DNA of 64,000 nucleotides, from positions 186,001 through 250,000 of the forward strand of contig NZ_JACXZA010000007.1 in assembly GCF_014779765.1 (NCBI RefSeq). The letters are read 5' to 3'. The notes under the pieces were generated by a model. The model was given only the letters and a program-made list of their open reading frames with translations. It was not told the origin of the DNA and ran no database searches. The translations under genes were made by a program, and so were the position numbers. Positions within the stretch are counted from its first letter, which is position 1. Every line of letters starts with the position of its first letter. This document shows positions 63,174 through 64,000 of this stretch, in pieces. This DNA comes from Paenibacillus terricola (GTDB taxonomy: Bacteria; Bacillota; Bacilli; Paenibacillales; Paenibacillaceae).

Positions 63174-63228
63174 AAAAAGCCGGGAAAAGGCGCCGATCCC
63201 TAATAAGGGTCGGTTCCTCCTCCCGGCT
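63174..63228 (-). terminator. RAT-controlled terminator in the PTS operon leader
   Basis: On the minus strand, AGCCGGGA pairs with TTCCCGGCT around a secondary hairpin and is followed by TTTTTT. Its 5' arm overlaps the RAT. GlcT binding should prevent this stem. Confidence 0.85.
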
Positions 63229-63251
63229 CATGCCTGCATCGCAGTAACACG
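63225..63251 (-). promoter_or_regulatory. GlcT RAT (ribonucleic antiterminator)
   Basis: On the minus strand, TGTTACTG-CGATG-CAGGCATGAGCC closely follows the ptsG RAT I recall from B. subtilis (GTGTTACTGATTCGATCAGGCATGAG). It overlaps the terminator 5' arm as required for antitermination. Confidence 0.8.
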
Positions 63252-63271
63252 CCGTTGTTGTAACCGTTTCA

Positions 63272-63300
63272 AATATAAAAAAAGATAGCGCTTTCGTCAA
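63272..63300 (-). promoter_or_regulatory. Sigma-A promoter of the PTS operon with overlapping cre-like site
   Basis: On the minus strand, TTGACG (63295-63300) and TATATT (63272-63277) lie 17 bases apart. The spacer contains CGAAAGCGCTATCT (63283-63296), 12 of 14 matches to the cre consensus, so CcpA may compete with RNA polymerase. Confidence 0.75.
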
Positions 63301-63453
63301 TGGGAAACTTTTGTATGGTTGAGGGATAATATTTCGCAGTTGCAGTTTTCATTGCGATCCGTTATCTTAGAAGCAAGAGATATGAAAATATTTTTCTTAA
63401 AATATAAATTTATTGTGAAATTAATTTTCCTCGTGAAGGAAGGAGGCGCAGAA

Positions 63454-64000
63454 GTGAGCTTGCTGAACACGATTCGCGACAAAATGGATAGCTTCAACCC
63501 GAAGGAACGAGAGCTTGCGGCTTTCCTCCTCTCCAGACCGCAAGAAGCGGCCCGGCTGACGATTACCGAGCTGGCCAGAGAAGCAGGCAGCAGCACCGCG
63601 ACGGTGTCCCGGTTCTGCCGAACGCTTCGATTTCAGAGCTTCGCAGAGTTCAAGATGCAGCTCGCCGGCGAGTTGGCGCAGCCTCCCGATACGTCCAAAT
63701 ACCAGGATATCGTGGCAGGGAATCCGCTTCCCGACATCGTATCGGCCATTACGATCAATCACCTTCGATCGATTACGGACACGACGCACATCCTGGATAT
63801 CGCCGAGCTTCGCAGGGCGATCGAAGCGCTGCACGCAGCGTCGCGAATCGATCTGTACGGGGCGGCGACCTCAGGCCTTGTGGCGCAGGACTTCTTCCAT
63901 AAGCTTATTCGGGTCGGCAAAGCAGCCGCCGTGTTCACGGATTCGCATATGCAGCTCACCTCCGCTTCATCGTTATCGAAGCATGACGTTGCCATCGGCA
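63454..64000 (+). CDS. MurR/RpiR family transcriptional regulator, N-terminal part (window-edge partial)
   Basis: A GTG at 63454 with AAGGAGG seven bases upstream opens a frame that runs off the window (at least 182 residues). The N-terminal RpiR helix-turn-helix is FNPKERELAAFLL, then LTITELAREAGSSTATVSRFCRTLRFQSFAEFK. A sugar-phosphate isomerase (SIS) domain starts near residue 115 (RIDLYGAATSGLVAQDFFHKLIRVG). It is divergent from the GlcNAc-type PTS operon. The family typically senses phosphorylated amino sugars. Confidence 0.85.
   Translation, partial: MSLLNTIRDKMDSFNPKERELAAFLLSRPQEAARLTITELAREAGSSTATVSRFCRTLRFQSFAEFKMQLAGELAQPPDTSKYQDIVAGNPLPDIVSAITINHLRSITDTTHILDIAELRRAIEALHAASRIDLYGAATSGLVAQDFFHKLIRVGKAAAVFTDSHMQLTSASSLSKHDVAIG

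Overview
The window looks like a chromosomal segment from a spore-forming, Gram-positive member of the Paenibacillaceae (Paenibacillus or a close relative). The grounds are AGGAGG-type ribosome binding sites, frequent GTG/TTG starts, a GerB-GerA-GerC spore germination operon, an RsbQ homologue, a GlcT/RAT-controlled PTS operon, DUF11 and Lpl-type ABC families, and a roughly balanced G+C content. No tRNA, rRNA, CRISPR array, insertion sequence or prophage was seen. Both ends cut genes: an MBOAT O-acyltransferase on the left and an RpiR-type regulator on the right.

Layout. 1-1540: end of an exopolysaccharide O-acetylation pair (MBOAT + DHHW). 1680-3240: SDR dehydrogenase divergent from its probable TetR repressor. 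3383-7109: a DUF11-repeat protein, then a coupled membrane coiled-coil/AIM24 pair. 7307-9854: lipoprotein, VOC protein and a collapsed VOC pseudogene; the two intact genes have poly-G tracts at their ribosome binding sites. 10088-13811: germination receptor operon. 13990-17232: TetR/membrane protein pair, then RsbQ followed by a PAS-GGDEF protein. 17277-24558: TM2-like membrane protein, a GNAT gene behind a riboswitch-like leader, a serine hydrolase and an LRR-transglutaminase surface protein. 24666-35157: GNAT, DoxX, then a rhamnogalacturonan utilisation locus (AraC-type sensor-regulator, ABC importer, GH105, CE12 esterase) with a cre site and three copies of a 10-bp repeat. 35542-43361: membrane protein, a frameshifted GMC dehydrogenase, an XRE regulator fused to a desulfoferrodoxin-like metal centre coupled to an isochorismatase, a NUDIX hydrolase, a GDPD, and a 52-residue protein that is 42% methionine. 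43587-53206: mostly small housekeeping or hypothetical genes, including CPBP protease, CwlK-like peptidase, DUF975, an atypical response regulator and a sigma/anti-sigma pair; several gene remnants lie here. 53362-57929: glycosyltransferase plus LPG-synthase-like membrane protein, PadR pair, MarR/VOC pair. 58118-63300: glcT-EIIA-EIICB-ptsH-ptsI. The EIICB is of the N-acetylglucosamine type and the operon starts with a GlcT RAT/terminator. 63454-64000: RpiR-type regulator, probably linked to amino-sugar use.

The most distinctive items are: the XRE-desulfoferrodoxin fusion with all nine metal ligands; an RsbQ/RsbP-like energy-sensing pair whose phosphatase output is replaced by a diguanylate cyclase; the methionine-rich micro-protein; and the GNAT leader with a promoter, an intrinsic terminator and a nine-base-pair competing antiterminator helix. 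All family assignments were made by reading sequence, without database searches.
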